Notes under the pieces: generated by a model
What the model saw: the letters and a program-made list of their open reading frames with translations, nothing else
What the model was told of the DNA's origin: nothing
The model's database searches: none
Translations under genes and position numbers: made by a program
Assembly: GCF_008271465.1 (NCBI RefSeq)
Contig: NZ_VMDU01000004.1
Span: forward strand, 186,001 to 250,000
DNA: 64,000 nt
From: Tabrizicola flagellatus
GTDB lineage: Bacteria; Pseudomonadota; Alphaproteobacteria; Rhodobacterales; Rhodobacteraceae
Direction: 5' to 3'
Part shown: positions 50,192-58,714 of the stretch, piece after piece
Numbering within the stretch: the first letter of the stretch is position 1
Layout: each line of letters begins with the position of its first letter

Positions 50192-51079
50192 TTACAATCT
50201 GCGGAAGTCCTGAAGGGCCGCGCGATAGGCGGCCAGGTTTTCGGCGGTATAGGCGGCGTAGTCGAAATCGAGGCTCGAAGTCAGTTCGCTGACCATGCTC
50301 CAAAGCGTCTCGCGCAACAGCGAGGCGCATTTCATCGCCGTGTAGCTGCGCCAGAGCGCATCGGTCAGCGGGCGGTCGTGATAGGCTTCGAGCAGCAGCC
50401 GCTCTTCGGCCGGCGCAAAGCCGTTGTTCGAGGCGATGCCGCCCAGATCGAACAGGGGATTGCCGAAGCCGCCATATTCCCAGTCGATCAGCCAGATGTC
50501 CCCCGACCCGATCAGGATGTTGCCGGGCAGAAGGTCGTTGTGGCAGAGGCGCAGGTCGGACGGGCCGATGGCGCGGTCGAGTTCCCCGGCCTCGGCCATC
50601 AGACCCGGCAGAAGGGGGCCGTGCGGCGAGCCGCGCGCGGTCAGGAGCCGGGCGTAGTCGCGCAGGATGTGCGGGACGGAAAAGCACAGGACCGGGCCGG
50701 TGACGGCCTCGGTCACGTCGCGGTGGACGCGCGCCACCAGATCGGCGAGGCGCGGGATCAGCAGCTTGTCGGCGCGGTCCTCGGGCGTCAGGGGGCGGGC
50801 CTCGACGAAATCGAGGACCAGAAGGCCCGGCTCGGCATGGCGAACGGCGGGGCCGACCCCGGCGGCCTCGGCCGCGCGGGTGATCGCCAGTTCGTTCCAG
50901 CGCAGGATGCCGTGTTCGGGAATGTCGGTGCCGAAGCGCACGACGTAGCGGCGTCCCTGATCCTCGACCAGCACGTTGTGGTTGGTCTTGCCGCCCTCCA
51001 GCAGTTCGACGTTGGACGGGCCGGCAAAGCAGGACAGGCGGCGGGCGGCCTCGATCAGGCGGGATGCGGTGTCAGGCAT
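50192..51079 (-). CDS. Choline kinase-like aminoglycoside phosphotransferase-fold protein
   Basis: The 295-residue kinase-fold enzyme has the catalytic loop LCHNDLLPGNIL (H180-N181-D182) and the Mg2+ motif LIDWEYGGFGNP (D199), typical of choline/ethanolamine kinases. Location between the ProVWX-type transporter and the DMGDH-like gene suggests phosphorylation of choline or another quaternary alcohol, but this is inference. The start overlaps the permease stop by 8 bp, and the downstream DMGDH gene starts 9 bp after its stop, so this is one operon. Confidence 0.8.
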   Translation of the reverse strand: MPDTASRLIEAARRLSCFAGPSNVELLEGGKTNHNVLVEDQGRRYVVRFGTDIPEHGILRWNELAITRAAEAAGVGPAVRHAEPGLLVLDFVEARPLTPEDRADKLLIPRLADLVARVHRDVTEAVTGPVLCFSVPHILRDYARLLTARGSPHGPLLPGLMAEAGELDRAIGPSDLRLCHNDLLPGNILIGSGDIWLIDWEYGGFGNPLFDLGGIASNNGFAPAEERLLLEAYHDRPLTDALWRSYTAMKCASLLRETLWSMVSELTSSLDFDYAAYTAENLAAYRAALQDFRRL

Positions 51080-53060
51080 GGGTCTCCCTCGCGGCGGTGC
51101 GGCGGGCGATGGCGGCGGTGATGATGCGGTCGCTCATCATGGCGATGAAGGCCACGGCCAGGCCGGCGACGATGCCCTTGCCGGCATTGGCCTTGGTCAG
51201 CGCGATATAGACCTCCTGCCCGAGGTCGCGGGTGCCGACCAGCGCGGTGATGACCAGCATCGAGATCGCCAGCATGATGGTCTGGTTCAGGCCCAGAAGG
51301 ATCGAAGGCATGGCCAGCGGCAGCTTGACCTTGCGGATCAGCTGGCCCCTGGTGCAGCCCGAGACGATGCCCGCCTCGACCAGCTGCGGGTCCACCCCCC
51401 GGATGCCCACGGCCGCATAGCGGATGGCCGGGACGATGGCATACATCACCACCGCGATCATGGCCGAGAAGTCGCCGACCTTGAACAGCATCACCACCGG
51501 GATCAGGTAGACGAAGCTCGGCAGGGTCTGCAGCGTGTCGAGGATCAGCGTCACCACGCCATAGGCGCGGTCGTTCTGCCCGGCGAGGATCCCGATGGGT
51601 ACGCCGATCAGCATGGCGATCACGACCGAGACGCCGCAGAGGTAGATGGTGATCATCGCCTCGGGCCAGAGCCCGGCCGTGATGATGAAGCCGGTCATCA
51701 GGACCGCCATCACCCCCAGCCGCCAGCCGCCGATCCCGCCCGCGATTGTCCCGGCCAGGACCAGCCCCCAGGCCCAGGGGATGCCGAGGAGGAAGGTCTT
51801 GACCGGCACCAGCACCCAGGTCAGCGCGGCGACCTTCACCGCCTCGATCTGGTCGTAGAGGTTCAGGTTGATCCACGAGACGACCGCGCTCCAGAACCCG
51901 CCCGTCGAAAGCTGCCAGCCTGCGGGATAGACCGCGAGCGGCGGGATCGCCATGGCGAGAGGGTAGCTCGCCACGACCACCGCCGCCCAGGCCAGAATCC
52001 AGCGGTGGCGATACAGCCAGGATCCGCCTGAGGGGTCGCGCGGGCCGCGGTTGGCGGCGGCCTGGCTCAGCTTGTCCAGCGCGATGGCAAGGACCACGAT
52101 GCCGAAGCCCGCCTCGACCCCGCGGCCCACGTCCAGCTTGCGCAAGGCTGTCAGCACGTCATAGCCAAGGCCCCCCGCGCCGATCATCGAGGCGATGATG
52201 ACCATGTTCAGCGTCAGCATGATGACCTGGTTCACGCCCACCATCATCATCCGCCGCGCCGAGGGCAGCTGGACCTTCCACAGCAGTTGCCGCCGGGTGC
52301 AGCCGGCCATGCGCCCGGCCTCGACCACCTCTTCCGGCACACCCCTCAGGCCGATCGTGGTGATCCGCACCATGGGCGGCATGGCATAGATGACCGTGGC
52401 GACCAGCGCCGCCATGGGGCCGAAGCCGAACAGGAACAGGATCGGCACCAGATAGGCAAAGACCGGCACGGTCTGCATCAGGTCCAGCACCGGGCGCAGC
52501 GCGCGGTCGATCCAGCGCACCCGGAAGGCCAGGATCCCCAGCGCCGCCCCGCCCAGCACCCCCAGCGGCACCGCGATCACCACCGAGACCAGCGTCACCA
52601 TCGCCGATTGCCAGAGCCCGAAGAGGAGCAGGTAGAGGAAAGCCGCCGTCACCAGCACCGCGAGCCTTGCCCCGCCCAGCCGCAGGGCCAGAAGGCCGAA
52701 GCCCAGGATCACCGGCAACCAGGCCATCGGCGGCAGGATGGGCACGGCCTGCTGTCCCCGCCCCCAGGCAAAGCCGTCCACGACGAGGTTGCGCAAGAGG
52801 GTATAGGGCGCCTCGATCAGGGCCGAGAGCAACCGCGTGAAATCGCGGAACTGGAATGGCCCGAAGGTCGCCTCCTCGAGAAGCCATTTCAGCGCGGCCG
52901 AGATCTGGCGGTCGAGGTGGAGTTGCCAGGCTTGCGGATACTTCGTCAGCCACGACAAGCCGGTCGCCTGCGCGATCTCCTTGCCGTTCAGCGACAGGAC
53001 CGCGGTGATCCCCGCCAGCCCCAGCCAGAAGGCCCAGCTTGCGGCGCGTCCGCGGATCAT
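51072..53060 (-). CDS. Fused double-module glycine betaine/choline-type ABC permease
   Basis: The 662-residue inner-membrane protein contains two ProW-like permease modules in tandem. The first spans about residues 110-310 (VIYAMPPMVRITTIGLRGVP, then GVNQVIMLTLNMVIIASMIG), the second about 430-640 (VMYAIVPAIRYAAVGIRGVD, then GLNQTIMLAISMLVITALVG). Each has the conserved glutamate loop for ATPase contact. Such a fusion would form the whole channel in one chain. It overlaps the ATPase gene by 4 nt upstream and the kinase gene downstream. The ligand is inferred from the ProX homologue. Confidence 0.88.
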   Translation of the reverse strand: MIRGRAASWAFWLGLAGITAVLSLNGKEIAQATGLSWLTKYPQAWQLHLDRQISAALKWLLEEATFGPFQFRDFTRLLSALIEAPYTLLRNLVVDGFAWGRGQQAVPILPPMAWLPVILGFGLLALRLGGARLAVLVTAAFLYLLLFGLWQSAMVTLVSVVIAVPLGVLGGAALGILAFRVRWIDRALRPVLDLMQTVPVFAYLVPILFLFGFGPMAALVATVIYAMPPMVRITTIGLRGVPEEVVEAGRMAGCTRRQLLWKVQLPSARRMMMVGVNQVIMLTLNMVIIASMIGAGGLGYDVLTALRKLDVGRGVEAGFGIVVLAIALDKLSQAAANRGPRDPSGGSWLYRHRWILAWAAVVVASYPLAMAIPPLAVYPAGWQLSTGGFWSAVVSWINLNLYDQIEAVKVAALTWVLVPVKTFLLGIPWAWGLVLAGTIAGGIGGWRLGVMAVLMTGFIITAGLWPEAMITIYLCGVSVVIAMLIGVPIGILAGQNDRAYGVVTLILDTLQTLPSFVYLIPVVMLFKVGDFSAMIAVVMYAIVPAIRYAAVGIRGVDPQLVEAGIVSGCTRGQLIRKVKLPLAMPSILLGLNQTIMLAISMLVITALVGTRDLGQEVYIALTKANAGKGIVAGLAVAFIAMMSDRIITAAIARRTAARETHA

Positions 53061-54085
53061 GCGGGCAGGTCCCGCCCGATCAGGATGTCCACGATGGTGC
53101 GCGCATCGACCTGGCCCAGGACCTCTCCGGCCGCGCCGATCACCCGGAAGGGCTTGCCGGCGGCCTCGATCCGGTCGGCCACGGCGGCGACAAGTGCGGT
53201 GGCCGGCAGGTCCCCCGCGAAGTCGCTGCCAATCAGGGGCCGGGCGGCGGTGCCCAGGCGCATGACCTTGGCGCGGGGGATATGACGGGTGAATTCGGCC
53301 ACATAATCGGTCGCCGGGCGCAGCACCAGTTCCTCGGGCGTCGCGGTCTGCACGATGGCCCCGTCGCGCATCACCGCGATCCGGTCGGCCAGCCGGATCG
53401 CCTCGTCGAAATCGTGGGTGATGAAGACGATGGTCTTCTGCAACCGCCCCTGAAGCCGCAGGAGTTCATCCTGCATCTCGCGCCGGATCAGAGGGTCGAG
53501 CGCCGAGAAGGGCTCGTCCAGGAACCACAGGTCCGGCTCGACGATCAGCGACCGCGCGATGCCCACCCGCTGCTGCTGCCCGCCCGAAAGCTGATGCGGA
53601 TAGCGCATTTCGCGCCCGGTCAGGCCGACGAGTTCGATCACCTGCCGCGCGCGGTCCAGCCGCGTCCGGCGATCGACGCCCTGCACCTCCAGCGGGAAGG
53701 CCGCGTTTTCCAGCACGGTCAGATGCGGCAGAAGCGCGAAGTGCTGGAACACCATGCCCATCTTGTGCCGGCGCAGATCGATCAGCTCGGCCTCGGACAT
53801 CTTCAGAAGATCGCGCCCCTCGAAGCGGATCTCGCCGGCCGTGGGCTCGATCAGCCGCGACAGGCAGCGCACCAGCGTCGATTTGCCCGATCCCGACAGG
53901 CCCATGATGACGAAGATCTCGCCCTTCGCGACCGTCACATCCGCCTGCCGCACCGCCGGGACGATGCCCGCCTCGCGCAGCGCCTCGGGCGAGGGGGCGC
54001 CGCCGTGGCGGGAAAGGACGCTCTCCGCCTGCGGGCCGTAAAGCTTCCAGACATTGCGGCATTCAAGGACGGTCGGGCGGTCCAT
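53057..54085 (-). CDS. proV: Glycine betaine/proline-type ABC transporter ATP-binding protein
   Basis: The 342-residue ATPase has Walker A GLSGSGKST (62-70), LSGGQQQRVGIARSL, Walker B LWFLDEPFSALD and the ProV-type ITHDFDEAIRLADRI. A C-terminal regulatory region follows the ATPase (about 270-342: VDARTIVDILIGRDLPA), CBS-like and shorter than in OpuA. ATG at 54083-54085 was chosen, since the N-terminal extension read from 54133 is proline/arginine-rich and not conserved. Its 3' end overlaps the permease start by 4 nt (ATGA). Confidence 0.92.
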   Translation of the reverse strand: MDRPTVLECRNVWKLYGPQAESVLSRHGGAPSPEALREAGIVPAVRQADVTVAKGEIFVIMGLSGSGKSTLVRCLSRLIEPTAGEIRFEGRDLLKMSEAELIDLRRHKMGMVFQHFALLPHLTVLENAAFPLEVQGVDRRTRLDRARQVIELVGLTGREMRYPHQLSGGQQQRVGIARSLIVEPDLWFLDEPFSALDPLIRREMQDELLRLQGRLQKTIVFITHDFDEAIRLADRIAVMRDGAIVQTATPEELVLRPATDYVAEFTRHIPRAKVMRLGTAARPLIGSDFAGDLPATALVAAVADRIEAAGKPFRVIGAAGEVLGQVDARTIVDILIGRDLPA

Positions 54086-54151
54086 CGGGACAGGGCATTC
54101 CGTGCGGCTGGGGATCGGACGGCCCCGGGGCAACCGGGGCCGCGGCGGCGG

Positions 54152-55099
54152 TCACTGGATCCAGGCCTGCCACTTGGCCTCGTTCGCGGCCATCCATTCC
54201 GCGACGACCGCCTCGATGCTCATCCCCTCGACATCGGCCTTGTAGACCATGGCCCCCATCTCGTCGTTGGTGACGGTGAAGTTGCGGATGATCTTCGCGG
54301 CACCGGGCCATTTCTTCTCCAGCCCCACCCAGCCGGCCTTCCAGATCGGCCCCAGGGGCTTGCCGCAGTCGTAGGCCATGTCGGGGTTCTCGCCCCAGGC
54401 CGGGTCGGAATAGCAGGCGGGCTCGTAGGGCGGGAATTCGATGAACTTGCCCTCGTATTTCGCCGGCGCCCAGTGCGGCTGGTAGATCCACAGGATGATC
54501 GGATCCTTGCGTTCGTAGGCTGCCTGCAATTCGGCAAAGAGCGCGGCATCGGTGCCGGCATGGACGACTTCGAAGGGCAGGCCCAGCGCCTCGACCCGTT
54601 CCTCGTCATAGCCGCCCCAGGTCACCGGCCCGCCCAGGTAGCGCCCGTTCGGCGCGGTTTCGGGGGTGGCGAAGGCATCCGCGCAGTCCAGCAGCGCGCG
54701 CCAGTCCGGCAGGCCGGGGCAGCGTTCCTCCATGTAGGCGGGATACCACCATTCCTCGCGCGAGATCATGCCGGTCTCGCCGAAGTTCACCACGTTGCCG
54801 GTGGCCACGGCCTCTTCCAGCGCATCCGTGCCGGTGGTGGCCCAGATCTCCATCGCCAGGTCCAGATCGCCGGTCTTGAGACCCGCGAACTGCGCCAGGT
54901 AATCCGCCTGCACCAGTTCCGTGTTGTAACCGGCCTTGCGCAGCACCTCGGACATGATGTTGGCGCTGATGATGTTGCCCGACCAGTCATGCGTGGTGAT
55001 CTTGATCGGGTCCTGGCTTTCGACCTCGGCCAGCGCGCCGCCGTCCGTCACGGCCTGCGCCAGCACCAAGGCTACCGAAGCGAGCAGCATCTTCTTCAT
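54152..55099 (-). CDS. proX: Glycine betaine/choline-type ABC transporter substrate-binding protein
   Basis: Periplasmic binding protein of 315 residues: signal peptide 1-24 (MKKMLLASVALVLAQAV ... ALA), then an OpuAC/ProX-type domain with KITTHDWSGNIISANIMSEV and aromatic-rich stretches (EIWATTG, YPAYMEERCPGLPDWR, WIYQPHWAPAKYEGK) that would form the cation-pi cage for quaternary ammonium. It is the first gene of the proXVW-kinase-DMGDH operon. The ligand could be glycine betaine, choline, dimethylglycine or carnitine. ATG at 55097-55099. Confidence 0.88.
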   Translation of the reverse strand: MKKMLLASVALVLAQAVTDGGALAEVESQDPIKITTHDWSGNIISANIMSEVLRKAGYNTELVQADYLAQFAGLKTGDLDLAMEIWATTGTDALEEAVATGNVVNFGETGMISREEWWYPAYMEERCPGLPDWRALLDCADAFATPETAPNGRYLGGPVTWGGYDEERVEALGLPFEVVHAGTDAALFAELQAAYERKDPIILWIYQPHWAPAKYEGKFIEFPPYEPACYSDPAWGENPDMAYDCGKPLGPIWKAGWVGLEKKWPGAAKIIRNFTVTNDEMGAMVYKADVEGMSIEAVVAEWMAANEAKWQAWIQ

Positions 55100-55230
55100 C
55101 CGTCGACTCCCTGTTTTCCGGTTCTTGTGACGCAGGGTGATTCCCCGATACGATGGGTCGAAGGTAACACCAACCCAACACGTCGCAACGAATTTCCAAC
55201 ATATCCCTCGTAATTCCCGCGTGGGATGTG

Positions 55231-55276
55231 GCTTTCCGTGGGTTCCTGCGCTAGATTTCAACAGATCCACGAAAGC
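55231..55276. promoter_or_regulatory. Imperfect inverted repeat before the DeoR-family gene
   Basis: CTTTCCGTGG and CCACGAAAG face each other 9-54 bp before the regulator start, differing by one base in the arm. DeoR-family operators often have TTTC/GAAA arms, so this could be autoregulatory. The rest of the 185-bp proX-DeoR gap is featureless. Confidence 0.35.
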
Positions 55277-55284
55277 GGGCACCG

Positions 55285-56064
55285 ATGAGCGATCTCGACA
55301 GCACCTCGAACCACCGCCAGGCCGAGATCCTCGAGGCGCTGCGCAAGGCGGGCGGATCGGCGCGGATCCAGAGCCTCGCCAGCGCGCTGGAAGTGTCGGA
55401 CGAAACCATCCGGCGGAACCTGCGGCGACTGGTCGAGGGCGGTCTGGTGCAGAAGCACCACGGCGGGGCGCGGCTGGTGGAACGCGCGGTCGAGGCCGAC
55501 CTGAACACCCGGCTCCAGGAACATGCCGAACCCAAGCGTCGCATCGCCGAAGAGGTCGCGCGGCTGGTCGAGGACGGCACCTCGCTGTTTCTCGACGTGG
55601 GCTCCACCACCAGCCTGATTGCCGAGGCGTTGCAGCGCAATTCCGGGTTGAACGTGGTGACGAATTCGGTGGCGGTCGCCTACCGGCTGGCGATGCGCAA
55701 CGGCAACCGGGTGTTCTTCGCCGGGGGCGAGCTGCGCGCCAATGACGGCGGCAGCTTCGGGCCCGAGGCGCTGGCCTTCGTGCAGAACTTCCGGCTGGAC
55801 CTGGCGGTGATCTCGACCTCCGGCATCTGTCCGCAGCGCGGGCTGATGTTCTCCGACCTGTCCGAGGCGCAGCTGGCACGCGCGATGGTCAGCCAAGCCG
55901 CACGCTGCATCGTCGCGGCGGACAGCCGCAAGTTCCACCGTACCGCGCCGATCCTGCTGGGCGATCCGCGCGACATCGACATCCTCGTCACCGACGAGGA
56001 CCCGCCCGAGGACCTCGCCGCCGCCGCCCGCCACTGGGGGACAGTGATCCGGGTGGCGCCTTAG
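55285..56064 (+). CDS. DeoR/GlpR family transcriptional regulator
   Basis: The 259-residue repressor has an N-terminal HTH (about 8-60: NHRQAEILEALRKAGGSARI, then VSDETIRRNLRRLVEGGLVQ) and a C-terminal sugar-phosphate sensing domain (DVGSTTSLIAEAL and TNSVAVAYRLA) typical of DeorC. It probably controls the adjacent sugar genes in response to a phosphorylated sugar. It overlaps the ribokinase stop by 4 bp (convergent). A palindrome at 58585 is a candidate operator. Confidence 0.88.
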   Translation: MSDLDSTSNHRQAEILEALRKAGGSARIQSLASALEVSDETIRRNLRRLVEGGLVQKHHGGARLVERAVEADLNTRLQEHAEPKRRIAEEVARLVEDGTSLFLDVGSTTSLIAEALQRNSGLNVVTNSVAVAYRLAMRNGNRVFFAGGELRANDGGSFGPEALAFVQNFRLDLAVISTSGICPQRGLMFSDLSEAQLARAMVSQAARCIVAADSRKFHRTAPILLGDPRDIDILVTDEDPPEDLAAAARHWGTVIRVAP

Positions 56065-56987
56065 CCCGCAACCCGCGCCAGCAGCGCCTCGATCTCGGAC
56101 CGCGACGGCATGGCCGGGGCCGTGCCGGGGCGGGTGACGGAAATCCCCGCCGTAGCGCAGCCGAAGCGCACCGCATCGATCACGTCGCGTCCCTCGGCCA
56201 GTGCCACGGCGAAGCCGCCGTTGAAGGCATCGCCCGCCCCCGTCGTCTCGACCACCGGGCCGGCCGAGATGACGGGCACATGCACCGTGCGGGTCGCGTC
56301 GTGATAGAGCGCGCCCTTGTCGCCCAGCGTGATGACAACGGCCCCCACGCCTTTTGCCAGAAGCGCAGATGCTGCCGCCTTCGCCTCATCGACCGTGCTC
56401 ACCGGCAGACCGGTCAGAGCCTCGGCCTCGGATTCGTTCGGGGTTAGGTAGTCACACAGCGCCAGCATCTCGTCGGGCAGGCTGGCGGCGGGCGCGGGGT
56501 TCAGGATCGTCGTGACGCCCGCCGCGCGCGCGATCTGAAGCGCGCGCAGCGCGGCCGGGATCGGCTGTTCCAGCTGCGTGACGAAGATCGAGGCTGACCG
56601 GATCAGCTCGGCCTTCTCCTCCACATCCTCGGCCGAGACGCGCCCCGCCGCACCCGGCGCGACGATGATCGCGTTGTTGCCGGTGGCGTTCTCGATGAAG
56701 ATGTAGGCGGCCCCCGTGTAGCTTTCGCGGTCCACCTTCACTTCGGGCATGACCCCCGCCTTGGCCCAGGTCGCCTGTGCGATGTCGGCGAAGGCATCGG
56801 CACCGAGGCGGGTGATGAAATGCACGCGCCCCCCTGCCATGGCGGCGGCGACCGACTGGTTCGAGCCCTTGCCCCCCGGCCCCAGCACGAAGGAGGTGCC
56901 GAGGATGGTCTCGCCCATCTTCGGCTGGCGCTCGGCGCGGTAGGCGGTGTCGGCGACGAAGATGCCGAGGATCACGATGGGTTTCAT
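56061..56987 (-). CDS. rbsK: Ribokinase/PfkB family sugar kinase
   Basis: The 308-residue PfkB-family kinase has an N-terminal PfkB signature (GETILGTSFVLGPGGKGSNQ, about residues 24-43) and a C-terminal TTGAGDAFNGGFAVAL with the catalytic Asp and anion-hole GAGD. It is ribokinase-like and would phosphorylate ribose or a related free sugar. It is third in the minus-strand operon after the ABC ATPase and the RbsD/FucU-like gene (3-bp gap from the latter). Confidence 0.85.
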   Translation of the reverse strand: MKPIVILGIFVADTAYRAERQPKMGETILGTSFVLGPGGKGSNQSVAAAMAGGRVHFITRLGADAFADIAQATWAKAGVMPEVKVDRESYTGAAYIFIENATGNNAIIVAPGAAGRVSAEDVEEKAELIRSASIFVTQLEQPIPAALRALQIARAAGVTTILNPAPAASLPDEMLALCDYLTPNESEAEALTGLPVSTVDEAKAAASALLAKGVGAVVITLGDKGALYHDATRTVHVPVISAGPVVETTGAGDAFNGGFAVALAEGRDVIDAVRFGCATAGISVTRPGTAPAMPSRSEIEALLARVAG

Positions 56988-56990
56988 GGG

Positions 56991-57443
56991 TCAGGCCTCC
57001 GGCGGGATCACGCCCTTGCGGAACATGAAGCAGCCGTAGAACCGCCGCTCGCCGGTCTGGATCACGGCATAGGACTTGCGCGCCATGTCGTAGAAGGCAA
57101 AGCGTTCGATGCCGATCATCGGGCGATGGCGGCCCTCGGCGCGGTCGATCTCGGCCTGGACCTCGGCCTGGACGGGCGGGACGGTGGCGGGGTCGCCCAC
57201 GATCTCCATCCGGCCGGCGAAATCGTCCACGAAAGTGTCCAGCGGCAGGACGGACAGGATCGCCTGCACCGCCTGGGCGGCGGTCAGGTTCTCCATCCGC
57301 AGCAGTTCGCCCGTGACCGTGGCCCGCGCCACCGAATCGGAGGGGAAATTGGTATCGGCGACGATCAGCACGTCGCCATGCCCCATCGCGCGCAAGACGC
57401 GCAGCACATCGGCATTCAGCCGGTTGTCGATCCCTTTCAGCAT
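56991..57443 (-). CDS. RbsD/FucU family sugar mutarotase, first paralogue
   Basis: The 150-residue protein begins MLKGIDNRLNADVLRVLRAM followed by GHGD, the FucU/RbsD signature with the catalytic His. It interconverts alpha and beta anomers of a sugar such as fucose or ribose. Pair with rbsK downstream and the ABC ATPase upstream suggests handling of the sugar on import. A second paralogue (about 38% identical by eye) lies at 62583. The 18-bp gap to ugpC is short. Confidence 0.85.
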   Translation of the reverse strand: MLKGIDNRLNADVLRVLRAMGHGDVLIVADTNFPSDSVARATVTGELLRMENLTAAQAVQAILSVLPLDTFVDDFAGRMEIVGDPATVPPVQAEVQAEIDRAEGRHRPMIGIERFAFYDMARKSYAVIQTGERRFYGCFMFRKGVIPPEA

Positions 57444-57461
57444 GTCTCCCCCCGTTTGGTC

Positions 57462-58511
57462 CTAAAGGCGCTGGCCGGTGGCCTTGTCGAATAGATGCGC
57501 CAAGCCCGCGTCGGGCGCCAGAGTGATCCTGTCCCCCGGCCCGAAGGCAACCCGGTTGCGGAACACCGCCGTCAACTCGCGCCCCTCGAGGCGGACGACG
57601 ACATGGGTTTCCGACCCCGTGGGTTCGACCACCGCGACCGTGCCGGACAGCCCCTCGCCGGCCAGGGCCAGATGCTCGGGCCGGATGCCGTAGATCACCT
57701 CGCGCCCTTCCCCGGCCTGCGCCCCCGCCGGCAGCGGCAGGCGCGCGCCCGCGACCTCGACCATCCCGCCGCCGATCCGCCCCTCGAGAAGGTTCATCGA
57801 GGGACTGCCGATGAAGGCCGCGACGAATGTGTTCGCCGGCCGGTCATAGAGGTCCAGCGGCGCGCCGACCTGTTCGATCCGGCCGCCCTGCATGACCACG
57901 ATCCGGTCGGCCATGGTCATCGCCTCGATCTGGTCGTGAGTGACATAGACCGTGGTGGTCTTCAGCCGCTGGTGCAGTTCCTTGATCTCGGCCCGCATCT
58001 GCACCCGCAGCTTGGCGTCGAGGTTCGACAGGGGTTCGTCGAACAGGAACACCTGCGGGTCGCGCACTATGGCCCGGCCCATGGCGACCCGCTGGCGCTG
58101 GCCGCCGGACAGCGCCCGGGGATAGCGGTCGAGATAGGGCGTCAGCCCCAGGATCGCCGCCGCCTGTTCGACCTTGGCCCGAATCGCGCCCCTGTCCATG
58201 CCGCGCATCTTCAGCGCAAAGCCCATGTTCGCGGCCACCGTCTTGTGCGGATAAAGCGCGTAGTTCTGGAAGACCATGGCAATGTCGCGCTCGGACGGGG
58301 GCAGGTTGTTCACCCGCCGCGCGCCGATGCGGATGTCGCCGGCGCTGATCTCCTCCAGCCCCGCGATCATCCGCAGAAGCGTGGACTTGCCGCAGCCCGA
58401 AGGCCCCACCAGCACCACGAAGGCCCCGTCCGGAATGTCCAGATCCAGCCCGTGAATGACCTTCAGCCCGCCATAGGATTTCTCCAGCGCCCGGATCGTC
58501 ACTTCGGCCAT
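57462..58511 (-). CDS. ugpC: Sugar ABC transporter ATP-binding protein, UgpC/MsmK family
   Basis: The 349-residue ATPase has Walker A GPSGCGKST (36-44), LSGGQRQRVAMGRAI, Walker B LFDEPLSNLD, and a C-terminal TOBE/OB-like regulatory domain (about 240-349: EVIYGIRPEHLALAGEGLSG, MsmK type). It powers a CUT1 sugar importer. It is divergent from the binding-protein gene with 203 bp between the starts, so the importer is split over two divergent operons. Confidence 0.92.
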   Translation of the reverse strand: MAEVTIRALEKSYGGLKVIHGLDLDIPDGAFVVLVGPSGCGKSTLLRMIAGLEEISAGDIRIGARRVNNLPPSERDIAMVFQNYALYPHKTVAANMGFALKMRGMDRGAIRAKVEQAAAILGLTPYLDRYPRALSGGQRQRVAMGRAIVRDPQVFLFDEPLSNLDAKLRVQMRAEIKELHQRLKTTTVYVTHDQIEAMTMADRIVVMQGGRIEQVGAPLDLYDRPANTFVAAFIGSPSMNLLEGRIGGGMVEVAGARLPLPAGAQAGEGREVIYGIRPEHLALAGEGLSGTVAVVEPTGSETHVVVRLEGRELTAVFRNRVAFGPGDRITLAPDAGLAHLFDKATGQRL

Positions 58512-58584
58512 CGGCCACCCTCTCCCCGTTTCCCTGCGGCCAGACTAAGCGCAGGCGCAAGCCGCTGTCCATCCGCTGAACATA

Positions 58585-58596
58585 CTAACATGTTAG
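58585..58596. promoter_or_regulatory. 12-bp palindrome in the ugpC/SBP divergent promoter region
   Basis: CTAACATGTTAG is perfectly self-complementary, 74 bp upstream of ugpC and 119 bp upstream of the binding-protein gene. It is followed by TTGACA (58601-58606), a possible -35 for the plus strand without a clear -10. The most likely binder is the DeoR-family protein encoded nearby, which could repress both operons. Confidence 0.5.
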
Positions 58597-58714
58597 AAAC
58601 TTGACAGAGGCCCGACCGGGCTGCGAAGGTTGCCGCAAGGGCAGCCGACGGCTGAACCGCAAAAGCGAGACGACCCCGAAAAGGGGCACCAAGCCAACCT
58701 AGGGAGGACCAACC

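Noticed and set aside
48023-51121. A 1032-codon plus-strand open frame opposite the DMGDH-like and kinase genes
   Set aside because: Low-complexity His/Arg/Gln-rich translation without any domain; it is an antisense shadow caused by high GC over genes with clear families.
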